The notes: generated by a model not told the origin, from the sequence alone. DNA of 64,000 nucleotides from Rhynochetos jubatus (GCA_027574665.1 CM050653.1:12608664-12672663); one strand, 5' to 3'. Counted from the first letter of the stretch, positions 1 to 13,737 are shown. Translations and numbers: made by a program.

Positions 1-424
1 TGAAGTCCCTTTCAGCAATATTTTTTTTAGTACTCTGTGTTTACTGACTAACTACTTACTGTTTCTTGTGGAGAAAAAACCTTACACCCTGAATTACACT
101 TTAATCCTAGATGCTAAATCAGTTTAAAATAAATTAAAAGGTATTTGCTGAAAAGGTTTGGCCACTACTGCAGGTTTTTCTTGCACTAGTAATAAAATAA
201 ATATATTGCTATACAACCTGTGTTGTAAGCTAAAGAAATTAGCTACTAAAATTTGATAACATAATGAAGCAATAGGCCCTGTTGGTGATGTCTCTGCAAG
301 GAGGTAATAGATGGCAAAGATAGTTATATATGCAGAAACTCTATGTCACATAAAGTTGCAATTTCCTGTTTTTGCTTGGTAGAGCCTTCAGAGGAAGGGA
401 TGTATTTTTCTATAAGGTCAATGA

Positions 425-453
425 TTTTTTTTTTCCTTTTTTTTTTTTTTTTT
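425..453. repeat. Poly(T) tract
   Basis: About ten T, then CC, then seventeen T. It has no adjoining SINE or processed-gene body that I can recognise, so I treat it as a simple homopolymer tract. Confidence 0.9.
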
Positions 454-2885
454 CCTATTGAAAAATGTCTCTGATGTTTCTGTTACTTGAATCTTTATAT
501 TTCAATTTTGGGTGGCCATCATAAAATGGAACATGAAATCAGAGCAGGACAATACACAATTCTTTCCAAGTTGCTTATGACAGCACGGAGTGCAGAGATC
601 ACAGTGTTACTGGAACTTCCAGAGGAGGTCTCGATGTGTTTCATCTGTACCTGAAACATCAGGCAAACTGATAGGAGCTCAACTATTTTATACAATCTTA
701 GTGATTTAGCAACAATAACCATGTTGTAGAAGCAAAATTTGACAAAAGGTTTCTGGTCCAAAGGACAGACTTCTGGAAGAATAAACTTTCCAGAAGGTCT
801 GACTTTTATGACATGGTTTATCCCAGCTGAAGAACATTATAACAGATTTATTTCATCCATCTCATTTTCTTGAATCTAGGCTCTTTGTAACACATGCCAT
901 GTGGAGTCCAAAGAAAGTTTATAATCAAATATGTACGATGTGTTGATGAAATATACCAATTTTCAAATTAGAAAAGAGATATACAAAGATTTATTTTCAT
1001 CCCGTCAAAAAATAGCCATGCAAGTTCTTTAGCTCTGTGACTAAATACTTTTACAGATAGTTTAGTTTATATCCATTTTTATTTTAAATTATTTAGCAGA
1101 GGTTACAGGAATAAGCTTCTGGAATATGCATTCAGTAAGCAAAGTTCTTATTTCTCATCCAACAACATAGTAAATTTTGTATGGAATTTTATGAAGTGAT
1201 CACATTTGGTAACTTGATGGGGGAATGCAGAAAGGCCTTTTAATTTTATTCTTAACCTCTTAATTAATTGCCCAATTTTATCTGAGCCAATGCACTGTGT
1301 TGCCTGTGTTAAGTGAGTGCATGTCATGATCTTGTTCCTAAAATGAAGAACTTATTTTTTATAGGATTTTATTTTTTGTCTGGTATTTTATTCACCATTA
1401 TATCAATAGATCATGGGGACAGAAGCTGTGACATGGGAAGACAACAGTGCTGATGTCAGGTTGCAAATACATTTAATGAAACTTTTATGTCTAAGAAAAG
1501 ACTTTTTTCAGGGGTTTTGTATGAAGGATCCAGTTGTAATAACATTAACCTTCTCAATATATGCAGTGGAATATATTAATTGTGTCTAAATAATTGATAA
1601 AGTACTTTAAAAATCAGTTGTAATTACAGATCCTTAGTGTAGGGAAAAAGACACAAAGGAGAAGAAACATATTTTAATCAGATAAAATAAAAACTGATTT
1701 TGTGTTTTTACTGGGGTTTTTTTTTTATATTGGTTCTCTACTTCCTCAATAGACAGACAAAAATAATTAAGGATATGTATTCCAAATCCTCTCATGTTAC
1801 TCATTTTAATAACAGGAGATACAGTAGCATATCTTGCAATTATTAACTGTCTTATCTTTATCATTTCGTTTTCATGCTGAGCAATATTTTGCTGCATGAT
1901 TGCTAAAGGCAAAATAGAGCAATATTTTTAACAGCATGTACCAACTTAACTGTAATATTCAGCAGCCAAAGGGTCATCCAGAAGAGAAGTCTTTGTAAAA
2001 ATATAAATTAGCAAGTATTGCTTTATTATGATAATGTCCTTTCTAGGAATAGAGCCTTTTTGTTTTACATATTGCTTACATCAACTGAATAAGAAATTCC
2101 TGTATAAAATATTTCCACATATTATCAAGGTTTCAGACCATTCTACACCTCTAACAGGCAGTTGAGGTCCAGGCAGTAGGTCAGAAAAAGGAACATGAAG
2201 ACATGGGAGAAAATAGTACAATATACGACAGAAAAAAGAAGATGCAAGAAAACTCTGGTAACTTAAACATTGAAGAGTCCTTTTATCTGAACCCATTGCT
2301 TGAAGGTTAGGTGTGCCCAACAGACCTGAAAAACTGAGATAGGAAATATATCTGCCATTCCACAATTCTGTCAAAATAACAACAACTATTCAGAGCAATT
2401 TGAGGTCTTTGTTATGACTAAATGGAGTTGGTAAAGATCATTTTGTCCATGCAGGTAGCTTCTTGAGCCCAAGAGGATGTATCTTCACTAGGTGTAAGAA
2501 TCTTTCATTTCATAGCTGAATATCTAACAGAGCTTTTGTCTGGGAATGCTGAAGAACACAAGCTAATGGCATTGCACCAGGTGAGTTAAAGGAGTTAAAC
2601 ACTCTGAGAAGGCAGAGAATTTCTTATTCCTGAGTGCATTATGCAGACCCAGGGACCAGCTTATAATGCACAAATGAAATCTCAAGCATGCTGATATTGG
2701 TGAGACATTAACCACTGATTTCAGAGAACCAGGATCCTCCTTAACCATATGAATTTAGGATTGGACAGAGTGGAGTTTATGGCTCAGAGCCTACTCATCT
2801 TAAGCCTGGTGACTGGGAAGAGACAAAAGGTTCATCTGTATTTGACCTTGTACCCTTCAGTTGTTTTCTTAATTAGAGACATTGT

Positions 2886-2907
2886 ACTGTACAGTATGCT
2901 GTACAGT
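2886..2907. repeat. Short perfect inverted repeat
   Basis: The arms ACTGTACAG and CTGTACAGT are exact reverse complements separated by TATG. Each arm also contains the palindrome CTGTACAG or TGTACA, so the site is doubly symmetric. No function can be inferred. Confidence 0.8.
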
Positions 2908-3692
2908 CTGCCAGGCTCATTATGTTCCTGTAACCTGGGGGTATTATTTTGCAAATTGCACACTCTAGAAACAGTCTGTGTCTTTATTTTCAGTTATAAT
3001 GCTCTGTTTTTCAGCATTACTGAGACGGAACCTCACATGGCTTTGAAATACAGACAACTTACATTCACCAGTTAAATAATTCCTAATGATTCCACAAGCA
3101 AAATAAATTAAAAAAAAGACATTTAAACAAAATTAGATCATTCCCAATCTAATTAATCTCCTACTAAAGGTAGTATCAGTTCAGTGACAGCAGTTTCAGA
3201 TCTTAATTATAAAAGTGTTGAGATCTTCAAAATCTGAATAACTAGTGTCTGTTTTCTAAACTTTCCAAGGAGAAAATAATGCATACTCATCAGAAAAAAA
3301 GTTTGGGAGAATCAGATAAAATGTAAAGGGATCATAAAACTATGTTCCTCTAAAATATCCTACACTGGATTCCTCAGATTGGGGGAATCTTATTTTTCCT
3401 TATTCTTCCAGGGATTGTCATCTTAGTTTTTATAGAGGACTTTGGTACTGGCATAATTTATAAATTTGAAACAATCCAAGCAACTATAAACCAGCCTTTA
3501 CTTTACATGCAGCACAGAAATAATTATTCCAGATTTCTTTCTTAAAACACTAGGAGATCATTAAGTGAAAATGCAACAAAGATGAAAACTCTCAGTTCCT
3601 TTTTATAATTATAAACCAGTGGTTTAATTTTTGCAGATTTTCTGTTTACAAGGATATAAGTGGGTTTGACCCTGCAAATTTCTTACTGAAGG

Positions 3693-3730
3693 CTTTTCAA
3701 ACCTAATAATTTTCAAACCTTTTCAAACCT
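3693..3730. repeat. Three direct copies of TTTCAAACCT
   Basis: The motif TTTCAAACCT occurs three times in 38 bp; the last two copies are directly abutting. It looks like a small local duplication by replication slippage. Confidence 0.8.
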
Positions 3731-4652
3731 GAAGTATAGTATGAGTATATATTTAAACTGTATGTTCTAAAGGTGCTCACTCATTCCATTCTACTGTATC
3801 AGAAAACTGATTTGTTGGGGTTCTCTTCCTCTAGCCCCTGGTCCTCTGCAATGAGAAGATATAATTTCTATTGAATTGCAGGTCTGTGTGGGCAAATTGC
3901 CTTTAATCGTCTAAGAGATTCTACACATATAGTGAAATCTTCTTCTACCCTGCAACAAAAAAAGGATATTTAGTAGGACACATGTTCTACTGATTGCTGG
4001 TTGGTAAGCTTTAGATTTTAGACTTCAGCTCCAGAGAGGAAATCATATATTTTGCTGACCCTATGCTCAACGGTTTAGTTGAATGTGACATGCAGTCTGC
4101 ATTTTCTTGATGCAAGGTAGTCTAAAAGAGATCCTGAAATGTTGGTATTTCATTTGGACAAAGAGGAAATACAAATAATGCACTTATCAAAATGTTCATA
4201 GTGTTATTTGTAAAAGAGCTTTGCTTTGTAGACTAAATTGCTTGCTAGCCTACCACATCTGTTCATGTTCTTTCTCCATTTGCTTGTTAAATAAAAGCCA
4301 CAACATCCACTGTTATAAATTCAGAACATATCTGTCCTTGGCCACATTGGATGGTCTTAACTCACTTCAACATGAACACAGGGATTCACTATTAATGATC
4401 ACCCTGGGGCACCTAATACCATTTTTTTATTTTTTTACTTTCCTAAGAGATAAAATCAGCTAGTGTGTATTTATTAACTGGATGCTTAACACAATATTTG
4501 AAGTGTTGCACCATCCACATATAATAACATAAAACCAGCTGGGAAATAATAGGATAACCTCCTTTTCTGTAGTTCAAATTTGAAAGATGGGAGAGGGGAG
4601 AAACATTTTCAGCAATCAGGACCAACACGTTCATAACCAGTGGACATTTCTG

Positions 4653-5195
4653 TGTTATTCTGGATTTGGATGGGATAGTAATTTGCTTTGTAGCAACCCA
4701 TAGGGTGTTGTTTTGGATTTGTGACCAAAACAGTGTTGATAAAAGACTGATGTTTTAGCTACTGCTGAGCAGTGCTTACACAGAGTCCAGGCCTTTTCTG
4801 CTCCTCACACCCCCCAAACAGGGAGTAGGCTGAGGGTGCACAAGGAGTTGGGAGGGGAGATGGCTAGGACAGCTCACCCCAACTGACCAGAGGGATATCC
4901 CATTTCATATGATATCACACTCAACATATTAAGCTGGGGGAAGAAGGAAGGGGGAGGGACATTTGGAGTGATGGCGTTTGTCTTCCCAAGTAACTGCTAC
5001 ATGTGACGGAGCCCTGCTTCCCTAGAGGTGGCTGTACACCTGCCTGCTGACGGAAGAAGTGAACTGTTACTTATTTTGCTCTGCTTGCATGCAACTGATG
5101 AGTTTCCCTACTTTTACCCTTCTGATTCTCTCCCTCATCCCACTGGCAAAAAACAAGTGAGCAGCTGGGCTGCTGGCCAGGGTTAAACCACAATA
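4653..5195 (+). mobile_element. Solo ERV LTR (avian ERVL-like), subfamily A
   Basis: This stretch of about 543 bp lines up with the two LTRs at 20.1 and 23.0 kb over landmark blocks. It has a degenerate start (TGTTATTCTGGATTTGGATG), then TTTTGGATTT, a GACAGCT-CCCAACTGACC block near 4869, GGGATATCCCATT, a block near 5125 rich in CTCTCCC, and an end GGGTTAAACCACAATA. Its middle (about 4950-5090) differs from the other two copies, so I place it in a different subfamily. The region expected to carry the poly(A) signal, between about 5090 and 5105, appears shortened. There is no internal ERV sequence on either side and no clear target-site duplication, so this is an old solo LTR. The family name is from memory of avian repeats. 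Confidence 0.8.
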
Positions 5196-5756
5196 TATGC
5201 AAACCCTGGAAACAGATCAAAAAGTAAGAATTACATTCCTGAATGCAGCACTTTTTGCTTCAATCTTTCTGGTTGATCTTAGCTATTCTGTTTAACAGAA
5301 TAGATCTCTAAAAACCAGTCCAACTCCTTAAGGCTTCATAGCTGAGAATCTAACTCCCAAATTGAATTTTAATAGTGAGATTTAATTGTAGGTAGGAGAG
5401 ATGCATAAGTGGGATAATTCTTACTTCACATAATTATTTGCTATTTTCCCCTCTTGTCGAAAGACTAGGAACAGTCATTCCTGCAGATGTACTTTACATT
5501 TAAAATTTCTGCAGGAAAGCACAAGTTAAAAAAATTTTCCAGAAGCAGAAAAGCTTTACCGCTCCACCCTCCAATCAACAAAAGTCACGCTTTGTTTCAA
5601 GTCTTTGTGAAGCTACAAGAGTGGTTGGTGGGAATTGCAGACTTTTACATATTATACCCCTGTATCTGTATGTAGGCTCTGTTCTCAAGGCAGATCAGGT
5701 TCACAAGGCATTATTCAGCCACAGAAAATAAAAATCAGGAGGAAAAAATTCCTTCT

Positions 5757-5828
5757 TTCCTTTTTTAAGGGGTTAAGGACCTCTTAAAAAATAAATCCTT
5801 TTTTTCCTTTTTTAAGAGGTTAAGGACC
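5757..5828. repeat. Imperfect 47-bp-offset duplication with internal palindrome
   Basis: A block running CCTTTTTTAAG-GGTTAAGGACC occurs twice, 47 bp apart, differing at one position (AAGGGG against AAGAGG). Between the copies lies CCTCTTAAAAAA (about 5780-5791), an exact reverse complement of TTTTTTAAGAGG (about 5808-5819). The unit is therefore both a direct and an inverted repeat and could form a small hairpin. Confidence 0.8.
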
Positions 5829-8820
5829 AAGCAGCCAAGTATTTAAGTCAGCAAGACATATATGTAGAAAGAACAAAGATTAATAGGCACCGATTGGACA
5901 TAAATTGGACATAACATCAAGTTGTTTAATGAAACAACTACAGACTGGCAGGAAAAAAAATAGGAATAAATATGGTCCCTTGGGGAATAAGCCATTCTCG
6001 CCATTGTAATGATGACCCAGTACTTTAAACCAACCAGTTCAAGCTAGACTTTTGTGGTCAACTTCTCTTTCTCATGTATGTTCACAGGTATCTTGTCTGT
6101 GTTTGTACTGTTAGACTAAGAAGTACATCACATGTCCCAGATGAGATCTTTGTACACATTTAGGAAAGGAATGTCATCAACATGACTATTATTGCAAGAA
6201 GACTTCTTTGAAAGATCTTTCTTATGTAGGTAATCTTCATTTTTTAGTAATGTATATTATTCCATTCTAGTAGAAACTAAAAAATAATTTAAAAGAGTAA
6301 TAAACTTAGGAAGTAAACTTAACATCTGTAATATGTAAAACATACAACCCCTAATCCTTACTGGAAATCTTGTAAATTCACATTCTTATCTCCTACTGTT
6401 ATTTTTCCAATTTAAAACTCTGACACTCACCTAGAGGTACAACAGACACATAAACATACCAACATATTTTTTTAAAAACAATAAAATAAATGTCTTACTG
6501 TATCTGCATTTTAATATCATTAAAATAAATTTTAAAATAAAAATTCAGTCATTTAATATGGGAGGAGCATAGTTTCTTTTTCCCCTTTTATACTTTTTTC
6601 CAGACTTTACTGGCTACCACTAAAAAGTTTTTATGCCTACAATTACATTTATGATTGGAAGCAGAACTGTTTATATCGTTTGTTTAAAGTGAAGTATGAA
6701 CATATAAACTAAGTTTTTTCAAAAAGAATTTGTAGAATTTGTTGCTTTTACTCATTTGGACTGGAGGGCAGGTATCAGCTAATGTTGAGTGTAAACATTT
6801 GCCAAAATGTAAATGCTCAATTAGCACCTCAAAAATTTTGCTGTTTATAAAAATCTAGACATTGCTTTCAGGTTAAAATTTAGTTTACTTTAACTAATAT
6901 GCAGACCAAAAGATATCCTTATTTAAATTTTGTAGCTTAAGATTATGAAGTTTTTCCAGTGCATGAACACTTTGAATGTGCAATAAAGAAGACTGATTCA
7001 CACTGTTTTGGAAAGAAAATCACAAGAAAACCTTTCTCTGATTGCCCATTGGAAATGTTTGTCCTACACCGTCGATTTCATTATAGTCTCAGGAACACTT
7101 TTGCCCTGAGTGTTTCTTTCTGTCCTGCTTCTTAATTGTTGTTATTTGGTAGCGTGAAATATTGATGACATTGGTCAAAAAGATTGACAGCTGCATGAAT
7201 TGTTATTAACCAGCCTGTTGGTTGTAGCTTAAAGTTCAATAAATACCAAGATGCAGCATAAGCCTCAGGGAGCCCCTTTCTTTTCTGAACAACTGGAAAT
7301 TAACTATTTGATGTCTTGATAAGTCATCTGTCTTTTTCCCATCATCCTCCCAAATAATTTTTATGGCACTGATTTGGTAATTCTTACTTCTCCATCCAAT
7401 ATTCTCTCATAACTGGTGATCATGACCCCACCCTGACCCTGAAGAAAGTATAGTCCAGACATTACAGGAGATATGACTATCCGGTCTATTGTTTTTATTG
7501 GCATTCATCACCACAGTAAACAACAGAAAAATCATTCAGAAGCATCAGGAGCTAGAAAAGAAATCAGGAAAGGACAATTTCTGAATGGAGTCAGGAATAA
7601 TTTGTGTAATACTGAATTACAATATTTTATTGAGTCAGTACACATTAAATTGTATGGATTAACGAAAAACATAGATAGTATATCTATGTAAATTCTAAAG
7701 CTTTATCCTTTCATATATACTTTGGTCAATCATCACTTTGAATTTGCATAAATTATTCACATCGACACAATAGCATCCCATAATTTTAAATGCTATCACT
7801 AGCCAAGCAGGGTTTGTCTGACTGTAATAGTGTGGACCTACTTAACCTGTATTTAACACGTCACATGTATAATACGACATATGACGCATTGTGCATAGGT
7901 TGGGGATGAAACCTGGAGGTAGCACCGTATTGAAGCATGCTGATGTTTTGACATTTTGGGTCACAGATAATTTTTTTAATTTGTTGTGAAGGGAGTTTCG
8001 TCACTCATGTTATTTAGTCTCCTGGGAGATTTCACTATTAGATGCTTTGCCATGGTAGTTATGACAGATATTTAAGGTATACTGGCAATGACAGAAAATT
8101 AACTTTTTCATTGAATTTTAATTGAACAATCTCTCTCCATGCCATAATCATATTTTTCAAATATTTTGAAGATATATATATCTAATCCACTTATATAGTC
8201 TCTTCATTAAGTTATATGAAAGCAAGTTTTTAATTTTATTTCCTCTGATATCAATCACTTACTATCCCATGAACATTTTGAATCCTCTCTTACATTGCAA
8301 AAGTTAGTGTTTTCCCCAACTTTACTGTACTGTACACATAAGCATACAATAAAAGAACTAATACTGTGCCTTGCAACTGCAAAAATAAATAAATTTATAT
8401 GCAACTTTCCAAATGTTTTATTATTTGAGTATCCTATTGTTAAAACAAGAAAATGTAATTATATGCTAAAAAGAACGGAGAAGTAACTTGTTTAACCAAT
8501 GGGTACTATCTGCCTGTCTTTGTTCTCAGCATCTGTAGCAATAGAAGCCAGTGCATTTCAATGCTGACATTTAATCAATGCATGTAAATCACCTTGGAGG
8601 TCTATTATTCTTGTATTCATTAATCCAGCCATGCAGAATACAAGCATGTAGGAGAATTATATACAAAGTTTTTGCAGCTGAGGTCGAAAAGTGGCATGTG
8701 TAGAGTTTTGCTCTTATAACTCCAAACTGCTTCTGCCAACTGGCATGTGATATATCACAGTATGTCTGAATAAAATCACAAGATTGCTGAATTAAAATTG
8801 TATCAGAATGTTGTTTAGAT

Positions 8821-8840
8821 TATTTTTTTTTTTTTTTATA
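8821..8840. repeat. Poly(T) tract
   Basis: A run of about 17 T following ATTA. No transposon body adjoins it on either strand that I can recognise. Confidence 0.75.
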
Positions 8841-11800
8841 GAAAATTCTCTGCTGAGCAGCTGGTTGGATATCCTTCCTATTGACTGTGTGATACATATC
8901 TTTTTTTTACTTGCTTCTGGAAGTAGATAAAGATGAAATGACTGCGAAGCAGGAAGAAGAAAGGGTAAAGCCGTCAAAATAAGTAAGAATGCAAAATGGA
9001 AAGGAATTACATAGTCTGGCGATGAGGTCTTTGTTATTATAAAGCCTTTTTGACCTTTAAAACAGACTGACTTGACTGGTTGCCTGAACAAGTTTCCACC
9101 CCGCAGTCCTGAGTCCGGTTAAATGCCCAGTGGCTCATTTTAAAACAAACCTGCCATGCCACTGGCTTCTGAAACCAGTGTGCATGCTGGCTGAACAGAG
9201 TCTGCCTTGGAGGCACCCTTGACAGTGACCTCCTTTCCAAGAAGGTCAGAATAGTTACCTGCCCAAGAGGCACTGTCTTACTGATTCATCTGCCTCTAAA
9301 CAGATGCACCAGATATCTGCTTGAGAAGCACCTGCTTTTCAAGCACTGAAAATTGAACAAATATTTAGAATACCTGGAAAGTAGTGAGCCATGGATGATG
9401 ACTTTAACTTCCAGAAGGTATGAATCTCTCTGAGGGACAACACATACAAAGAATCTGTCCCTTATGGGGATCTACAGCAATTTTTGGAGATATTTTTACA
9501 AATTGTGTCCTCCAGGTATACCAGGCACCTGCCCACTCACTTGCTTGATTTACTTATTGTGGTTCTAAACACGGAACTTTTTCTTCTACATTTTTACATA
9601 TATTAAAATGGTACAATTGACGTTATATACAGGCATTAATTTTCATATCTAGAAAAAAAGATAATTCCTTTTATTTTGCTGATCCTTTGCCCTTTGGACT
9701 TCAAAGATTGTATGATGATGCTAGAGAAAGGATTTACCAGCTTTAAAGCTGGAACAGATGCATGCGAGTTTTAAGAAGAATCTGGATCCTGGTCAAGAGA
9801 CAATATTCTGAGAAAAAAAAAATGAAAGCATCAAATTACAGTGTACAAACTATAATATCTATTGTAAAATTCATTCTAAAATCAAAGCCTGAATTTTGTT
9901 TTGGAATGCTGAGTATAGATAGCAGAGATGGAGGGGTCTGCAACTGCCGTGACATGGAGGATTAAGTCAGAGGTTAAGTACTGAAAGTGGACATGGCAGA
10001 AAACTCAAAAGAAATGTCATGTTTTCTCTAAAAAAAGAGGCTGAGATTCTGAAGTTTGAACTACTTTCTTTTAGCAGATTATGTATTCATGGGGTTCAAA
10101 TCTGGTTATTATTTACTAAAGAGCAAACAAAGAGTCTGACTGACTTGACAATTCCTTCATTGAAGTTAAGAAGAAGTCTTTGATGATCTGCAGCTGAGGG
10201 ATTGAGTGCTTTGTGACTGGGCTTTTAATCGTCCTGATGAAAGAAAATAAATGACAGAGAAAGTCAAGCTAGACTTCTGTTCTGCTTTTCTGATCTCCTA
10301 GTAAGGTGTACTCAGCTCACATGCTGCACAGGGCAGTCCTTGGAACAAGAGAGCCACAACTAGATGTGTCACCCTCTTTTCTATGGCCCTGAGCACAGAA
10401 AGGACAATATTATTCTAAACAAGTTATGAACAGCTAAAAATATCTGACAGTTTGATCCCTTTTATCTTTGGCTTTTATTTTGTCCTATGATAAAGGGCAA
10501 ATACAAGAGAAAGATTAAGTCACACAGATTTATATAAGGGCTATATGTAAACTGAGCAAATGAAATCTCTCAAGAATCTTTTGGCAAATGGTGACTCGTC
10601 CTTTATTTTCTTGTTTACACTACCAAAAGTGTGCAAGGTGATTTACAAAAGCCCTTTGGTAAGACTTTAAATGAGGAATTGTTTAAAAGTACGAATTCTG
10701 TGTAGTAGAGGTTAAAACATTAAATAGATTGAATGAAGTAGAAGCTTCTCATTTATAATCAGTTTTAATCACATCCAATACTCTAAATCAGATTAAAATC
10801 GGACATTAATGGTTTAGAATTAAACCATGCTTCCCTCCACCCCACATTAATGTCATTGTTTTGGTCACACAGCTGTGTGCTGTGTAAGAAGGGAGAAGTT
10901 TCTGAGGTTAAGAAGGTCATTCATTAATACTAGTGACTGCAAGGAATAGGATCAGCAATTTTTGTTGTTGGAAGAATCAGAGCCAAAAGGATGTAGTGAA
11001 GACTGTGTTTCAGAAAGTAAAAGGAATATGCCCCACCACCAAATGCTTCACTACCTCCTCCTGTGGCTGTTTCCTTGTGATGTTTACACAGCTCAGCACA
11101 AAAGGAGCAAAACATTTTAAACAGGAGTATGATATAAGCTTTGCTCCCCTAGAAACAGAAAAGACATTTGTGTCTACTTATCAGGTTACCCTATGGCTGC
11201 AGATATCATAGCCTTAGTCTAGAAAGGAAGAGTAAAGTGAAGAAAAGTCTTCCAATGTTGTCAAAGGAAAAAAAAGAAATGGATCTTGCCTGTGTTTCAC
11301 ATGGCAAATTTTCTGGGTTTTTCCCTCTACTTTCACTAAGTCAGCAGTTCTGCAATGAAGCAGGTAGCACTTAACATATGTTCTGGGTGTTGGCTTGCAA
11401 ATCTTACTGTTTCTGCACAGTAAGTGTTCCTGGATCTGACAGGATCAGTCTAGTTGATTACAGTGGGATGGTTTGAGACTATGGTGAAAACCATGCCCTG
11501 TGATTTGCCCTGTAGTTCTAATTGCAATACAGTAACGCACTAGAAGGATTTCCAAATCACAACTCAGTTCCATTAAAATAGAAAAAGGTGTGCAGTGGGT
11601 GTGTAGTCCTTATTGTCCATCTTCAAGCAAAGTGCTGACACAAGTAGGTTTTTCAGTGCCTGTGCAAGCAGGTGAGATGACAGTAAATGAGATGCAGAAA
11701 ATATCCACATAGCATAACTACTGAATGAATTATATTCAATAACGGTTCTGTATTTCAGATATTCTTTTCCAGCTGTTTTATCCACTGTGGACTTTGAGAT

Positions 11801-12136
11801 TTAAGTATTATTCATGGAGCTCCAAAATACATTATGAAATTTCAAGCTGTTTTCAAAGCAGTACTTTATTAATAATGGCTATTGCACAGTACTTCTCTAA
11901 ACATCAATGACTTTGGGAGTTAGCGCTAAAAATATTTGGTTTTACTAAACTGAAAATTAAATTAATTCATAAATTTGTGTTTTTGTTAAGATAATGTGGA
12001 AGGAAATGTAATTAATTAAAATAATATTGCTGTCTCCATTTTAGAATTATTATTTGACATCATACATCACAACTGCTACCAAAAAAAATTGGAACTTACT
12101 ATTTTCAGTAACACATCAGCTCGTTTATGATGGACA

Positions 12137-12150
12137 ATTTGCATTTGCAT
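12137..12150 (+). promoter_or_regulatory. Two overlapping octamer (POU) motifs
   Basis: ATTTGCAT occurs at 12137-12144 and again at 12143-12150, sharing two bases. ATTTGCAT is the classical octamer bound by POU-domain factors. The match is exact, but a functional role is unproven; such short motifs occur often by chance in AT-rich DNA. Confidence 0.35.
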
Positions 12151-13706
12151 TTAGAAAATTAAGAAGACAGGGACAAATTTCTTCCTTCCACTTTGTCTGC
12201 TCAAGAGAAAGAAAAAATTGAGTTCTTTTACTTTCACCAGGACTCATGTCCCAGTAAACACACCTAAGAACAAACATTATGCATGCATTGACTGAACAAT
12301 GTGGTCTATGTATCAGGAAGATTTTGCCACCATAACTCTTTGGTGAATCAAAGCTTCAACTTCTACAGGTCATTGGGTGCATCTCTCAAGTATCACATAC
12401 TGCTGCTGAAAGATATAAATATTCCTGAGGATTGAAATGATTACTATAAAATCTCTTTAGATTTTAGCTGGAGATCATAAAAATAGCTAATCTTTCTCTT
12501 TTCCACTTTCACAAAACATATTTTTCTATTTATTATTCAAATAATCTCCAAAAATTTTGCAGTAGGAATCTCTTAAAGAAACAAAAGTGACTAAATACTG
12601 CATATAATTTATTAAATTTATTTCTTAAATTTATTTAAGTAATCAAAAAATAAAGCCATATAGAATCTTTAGTTCAAAAGAGCTTGTATTATTACAAGTT
12701 CTGTTTTTATACATTATGCCTTGCTGTCTAGAACAACACATATCTTTGCAGGAATTATGCACTGGCTTGTATCTTAATGTGAGAGTATCACCAAACTTCA
12801 TACAGCACTTGTTCCAATCAATGTCAAAATAATGAAAACATAACAGAATCAATGGCTTGTCCTTCCTAAAGGGCTCTTTTGTTTGTGATGGTGTTTTCAG
12901 GCATATTTATTCTACCTTATCTGGAAGTCTATGGCAAGAGTCAGGAAAAGCATTTGTCAGGAATAATTTATTATCATTAACTAAGTCAGAACAATAACAA
13001 ATAAAACTATCTGCGAATGCTTCACAGAGTCTTACTGGCATTTTGATTCCATTGTTTTGATGTTTTTCAGCAGGTTTGTTTTTTTTTTCCTGTGAACATT
13101 GGCTTACAATGTTAGAGGTAGTTTTTATTTATATGCTTTGGGAACTTAAAGGGTACATCTATCTGTAAACAAATATATTTATGGTCTTGTCACACAGGGC
13201 CAAAGGCTCAGATGGGTGATTGGTGGCTGTTACTTTCATGCTCTGCATTTACAAGTATACGGAGTGTATAGCTTGTCTAATATGGTACACACCATCCCCT
13301 TGTGCTCAGACAGGTTCAAAAAATAATTAACAAGTGAAGACCATTAAAACCTTCATGGACAGAACTGCCCACGTATAAATCAAAAATTCTGGTACATGAT
13401 CTCAACTCATATGTGTCCTCTATATTTCCTTCACAAAATTGGGTTAAGGTGTCATCTTTCCCCTCTTAGAAAAAGACTCAGGCAAAATCAAAGTTTCTAA
13501 AGTTTGTGATACGCAATGCTGACAACTCCTTACAGCAGGTCATTTCCCTCCTTTGACCTGCTTGGGCAAAAAGATCCGGGCCAATTCTTCAAGTTTAGAA
13601 GGATGCTGGTCATCAACCAATATAAAGTTTACAGCTTCTATCCATATAGCTAAATTCTCTTATCTTCAAAGAAATTGTGGCTGGATCCAATCTGCTCACT
13701 GGGAAG

Positions 13707-13737
13707 GATCCCACTGCTGATCCCACTGCTGATCCCA
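13707..13737. repeat. 12-bp tandem repeat, about 2.6 copies
   Basis: GATCCCACTGCT is repeated perfectly twice and followed by GATCCCA. It is a small slippage-type minisatellite in otherwise unique DNA. Confidence 0.85.

Larger units (their letters stand above)
1..4652. other. Gene-free AT-rich unique DNA
   Basis: I see no gene, exon or recognisable transposon here. The open frames are short (about 108 codons at most), lie on both strands and have no recognisable domain. Small features inside are a T-run near 430, a 9-bp perfect inverted repeat near 2886, and three copies of TTTCAAACCT between 3693 and 3730. The stretch could be intergenic or intronic; the sequence alone does not decide. Confidence 0.7.

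Noticed and set aside
9037..9273. Minus-strand frame of 78 codons in a slightly GC-richer stretch
   Set aside because: No recognisable domain, no start context or splice context that singles it out; length is within chance.
10085..10110. GGTTCAAATCT as a possible tRNA B-box
   Set aside because: No A-box at the proper distance and no cloverleaf could be drawn.
10860..10890. GTCACACAGCTGTGTGC reminiscent of a MIR segment
   Set aside because: The match is short, lies in a palindromic context, and has no supporting flanking similarity.
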